Assembly: GCA_024691305.1 (NCBI GenBank)
Contig: JAILNS010000031.1
Coordinates: forward strand, 128,657 to 192,656
DNA length: 64,000 bases
DNA from: Lachnospiraceae bacterium
GTDB taxonomy: Bacteria > Bacillota > Clostridia > Lachnospirales > Lachnospiraceae
Direction: 5' to 3'
How positions within the stretch are numbered: position 1 is the first letter of the stretch; each line of letters opens with the position of its first letter. The notes beneath the pieces were generated by a model. That model had not been told where the DNA came from and did no database searches. It was given only the letters and a program-made list of their open reading frames with translations. Shown here one piece after another: positions 62,134 to 64,000 of the stretch. Both the position numbers and the translations under genes were made by a program.

Positions 62134-62622
62134 GTGGATAATAAAGACGAGATGATCCTGGATCTTATAAAAGGGAATGCGCGAATGTCATATAAGGACA
62201 TAGGCGATGCCATAGGAATATCCAGAGTGGCAGCCATGAAACGCATCCGCAAACTCGAAGATTCAGGGATCATAAGGGGCTATAACACCTATATAGACAG
62301 ACCGGAGGAGAACACGATCATCATTGATATCGTGACTAAACCCGGAAGACTTGATGATACGGTTGAATACCTCGCTACTCGTACAGCTTTTGTCCGTCAG
62401 ATATATAAGACTACCAAGGAAAACCATATTCATCTGGTAGCGGTATCGGATGATCTGTCCAACCTGCAGTATTTACTTAGGATGATCCGGACTGCATGTA
62501 AGGATGATATCGAAAATATCACCTGCCATGGAGTTAAAGAGGTCATCAAGGATGTATACGGAGGGATCAGATATGTCAAACGAGACCAAACAGACTCTGC
62601 AGGGGATAATGGAACAACTTGA
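62134..62622 (+). CDS. Lrp/AsnC-family regulator
   Basis: This 162-residue protein starts with GTG, preceded by AGGAGAAGACA. The N-terminal helix-turn-helix (about 4-55: DEMILDLIKGNARMSYKDIGDAIGISRVAAMKRIRKLEDSG, quoted in part as SYKDIGDAIGISRVAAMKRI) is followed by a RAM-like ligand domain (about 60-145). The ligand domain is divergent: the usual G-x-x-D loop is not clear. It probably senses an amino acid or related metabolite. Its last 50 bases overlap the next gene in another frame, and that gene encodes an RNA polymerase alpha-CTD-like protein. Confidence 0.82.
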   Translation: MDNKDEMILDLIKGNARMSYKDIGDAIGISRVAAMKRIRKLEDSGIIRGYNTYIDRPEENTIIIDIVTKPGRLDDTVEYLATRTAFVRQIYKTTKENHIHLVAVSDDLSNLQYLLRMIRTACKDDIENITCHGVKEVIKDVYGGIRYVKRDQTDSAGDNGTT

Positions 62623-62944
62623 TGGGGTAAGCCTTCATCATAAAAAAGGGGCCAGATTTAATTTTCCTATCTATTATAACAAAGAACTGGAACAGACTCC
62701 GATAGATGCTCTTGACCTTAGTGTAAGGGCATATAATTGCTTAAAACGTGCGGGGTTTGATCATATCGGTGAACTGGCTTTGGCCACTTCAGACGGCGAT
62801 ATTTTAAAGAAGATCAGAAACTGCGGTACCAAATCCGCTAACGAGATCATGGAGCATATGTTCATTTATCAATATGAGATCTTAAGTCCGGAGAAAAAGA
62901 AAAAATTCTTAAAAGATGTCATCATGATGAACCAAAGGTTGTGA
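62573..62944 (+). CDS. Free-standing RNA polymerase alpha C-terminal domain-like protein
   Basis: This 123-residue protein starts at 62573 (GGAGGG upstream; a longer frame exists from 62504 without one). Residues about 48-100 are an alpha-CTD: TPIDALDLSVRAYNCLKRAGFD, HIGELALATSDGDIL, KKIRNCGTKSANEIMEHM. Compared with E. coli, the DNA-contacting residues Arg265, Asn268, Cys269, Lys271 and Gly296, Lys298, Ser299 all have counterparts, so UP-element or minor-groove binding should be retained. The N-terminal dimerisation domain of RpoA is absent; instead there are about 45 residues of unknown fold. A conserved helical tail (KKKKFLKDVIMMN) ends it. It overlaps the Lrp-like gene by 50 bases. Role unknown, perhaps a transcription modulator or decoy. 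Confidence 0.78.
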   Translation: MSNETKQTLQGIMEQLDGVSLHHKKGARFNFPIYYNKELEQTPIDALDLSVRAYNCLKRAGFDHIGELALATSDGDILKKIRNCGTKSANEIMEHMFIYQYEILSPEKKKKFLKDVIMMNQRL

Positions 62945-62973
62945 AGAGTAATGTATTTAACGCAAGGTGATCG

Positions 62974-63726
62974 GTGTTTAACATGTCTGTAGAGACCGTT
63001 TTTCAGGAAAAAAGGGAACTGCATATCAAGGGACTTACAATAGACTGGGACAAGATATCGGAGTCCAGTTATCTAAGAAATATCGAATCGGTATCCAAGA
63101 TACAACATATGGAATTTCATAAACCGATCACTTTCTTTGTCGGAGAGAACGGAAGCGGAAAATCGACACTTCTTGAAGCAATTGCCGTCTCATATGGGTT
63201 TAATCCCGAAGGCGGAACCAAAAACTACAGTTTTTCTACTTATGATTCACATTCCGAAATGTGTGATGCTATACGTCTGATACGTGGATTTAGCAAGCCC
63301 GGATGGGGATATTTTCTTCGTGCCGAAAGCTTTTATAATGTTGCAAGTGCGGAAGAGGAATACAGCAAATTCGGAGGGATTCCCCAGCACTATCATGAAA
63401 AATCTCATGGTGAGAGTTTTCTTGCCATGGCTCAGAGTAACTTCAGGAGCAATGGGGTATATTTACTCGATGAGCCGGAAGCCGCTCTTTCCCCTCAAAG
63501 ACAGCTTACTCTTCTAATGGAGATAGTAAGATGCGCTAAAGAAGGATCACAGTTTATAATAGTAACACACTCGCCCATACTCCTTGGGATTCCGGATGCG
63601 GAGATAATAAGCTTTGATGACGGCGAGATACATACATGTGACTATGAAGATACCGACAGTTATCAGATAACCGAGATGTTCATCAATAACCGAAAGCAGT
63701 TCCTTAAGCGGCTGCTGGATGAATGA
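62974..63726 (+). CDS. AAA-type ATPase (ABC-like fold, stand-alone)
   Basis: This 250-residue protein has Walker A GENGSGKSTLLEA (near residue 52) and Walker B VYLLDEPEAALSPQRQ (about 165), with a THSP H-loop (about 198). The signature region is SHGESFLAMAQSNF, which fits small AAA_15/AAA_23-type ATPases related to RecF/SMC heads. It starts at GTG 62974, chosen because AAGGTGAT (62964-62971) matches the 16S tail; ATG 62983 is the alternative. It is 30 bases downstream of the alpha-CTD gene. Function unknown; no partner nuclease or membrane gene is adjacent. Confidence 0.85.
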   Translation: MFNMSVETVFQEKRELHIKGLTIDWDKISESSYLRNIESVSKIQHMEFHKPITFFVGENGSGKSTLLEAIAVSYGFNPEGGTKNYSFSTYDSHSEMCDAIRLIRGFSKPGWGYFLRAESFYNVASAEEEYSKFGGIPQHYHEKSHGESFLAMAQSNFRSNGVYLLDEPEAALSPQRQLTLLMEIVRCAKEGSQFIIVTHSPILLGIPDAEIISFDDGEIHTCDYEDTDSYQITEMFINNRKQFLKRLLDE

Positions 63727-63768
63727 AGATCGACAGTATATAGCGATGAGCTGCCGTGAGGAATGACT

Positions 63769-64000
63769 ATGATCGATCAAAAAGTATATGATGTACTTAA
63801 AAGTAAAGGTTTTGAGAACCGTATCACCGAGCATAAAGAGACAATAGATACCGTAGAACATGCAGCGATACAGGTTGGATGCAGTGAAGCAGAGATAGCA
63901 AAGACTCTTTCTTTTATTGTAGAAGGAAAACCCGTTATCGTTGTCATGGCGGGGGACGGAAGGGTAAACAGTTCAAAGTTCAAGGCACAGTTTCATACCA
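63769..64000 (+). CDS. YbaK/EbsC-type aminoacyl-tRNA deacylase (partial, runs off the right edge)
   Basis: The first 77 residues are present: MIDQKVYDVLKSKGFENRIT, HKETIDTVEHAAIQVGCSEAEIAKTLSFIV and PVIVVMAGDGRVNSSKFKAQF. These match the YbaK/ProXp fold, with the start of the active-site region and the Lys in SSKFK (tRNA editing enzymes carry a key Lys in KTLSF). It probably deacylates mischarged tRNA. ATG 63769 is preferred over 63763 because GTGAGGA ends 6 bases ahead. Confidence 0.88.
   Translation, partial: MIDQKVYDVLKSKGFENRITEHKETIDTVEHAAIQVGCSEAEIAKTLSFIVEGKPVIVVMAGDGRVNSSKFKAQFHT

Overview
The window looks like a chromosomal segment from a Gram-positive anaerobe of the Clostridia, most probably a plant-fibre-degrading Lachnospiraceae (Butyrivibrio/Pseudobutyrivibrio-like). 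This is inference from content. The evidence is SPxTG-anchored Cna_B surface protein and class B sortase, SufCBDSU without SufA, class II xylose isomerase beside a family 9 glycoside hydrolase, ATC hydrolase, ferredoxin-type aldo/keto reductase, strong AGGAGG-type ribosome sites, and moderate G+C. No phage, insertion sequence, CRISPR array, rRNA or tRNA was seen.

Layout. 1-4.8 kb: tail of an unknown gene, SEC-C protein, CAP-domain lipoprotein, class B sortase, and a TraX-7TM-PAS-GGDEF protein interrupted by an in-frame TAG near its end. 4.9-8.6 kb: polar amino acid ABC transporter (binding protein, permease, ATPase), then a Na+-dependent NSS transporter. 8.7-23 kb: a 4241-residue cell-wall protein with about 25 tandem Cna_B domains, then a membrane-anchored FKBP/trigger-factor-like foldase. 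23-30.3 kb: housekeeping and small membrane genes (DegV, degenerate kinase-like protein, DUF1653, GlyA, zinc-ribbon protein, lipid kinase, PAQR protein, DUF1836 regulator). 30.4-33 kb: homoserine dehydrogenase and aspartate kinase. 33.0-33.5 kb: a 530-bp non-coding interval with its own promoter and terminator, predicted to make a structured RNA of about 360 nt. 33.5-38.9 kb: DUF134 regulator and sufCBDSU. 39.1-47.4 kb: a membrane-anchored GH3-like pseudoenzyme, a hybrid histidine kinase overlapping a lone solute-binding lipoprotein, an epimerase gene broken by an out-of-frame deletion, and an FMN-dependent dehydrogenase. 47.4-53.2 kb: Na/Pi cotransporter, then a compact redox/protease set (TlpA-like protein, 49-residue CXXC membrane microprotein, 4Fe-4S membrane protein, clostripain-like protease) and a hotdog thioesterase. 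53.2-57.5 kb: AraC regulator divergent from xylA, then a GH9 enzyme lacking a signal peptide. 57.6-64 kb: NifX-like protein, ATC hydrolase, aldo/keto reductase, NhaC antiporter, DnaQ-like exonuclease, Lrp-like regulator overlapping a free-standing RNA polymerase alpha-CTD protein, AAA ATPase, and the start of a YbaK-type deacylase.

How they may work together: sortase, giant adhesin and extracytoplasmic foldase form a surface-display theme. XylA and the GH9 enzyme point to intracellular processing of xylose and cello-oligosaccharides. The Suf genes build Fe-S clusters used by the several ferredoxin-like proteins. The points most worth following up are the orphan RNA at 33.07-33.43 kb, the TlpA/CXXC/4Fe-4S/clostripain operon with shared N-terminal anchors, the free-standing alpha-CTD, the GH3-like protein that has lost its catalytic residues, and the kinase/binding-protein pair without a permease.
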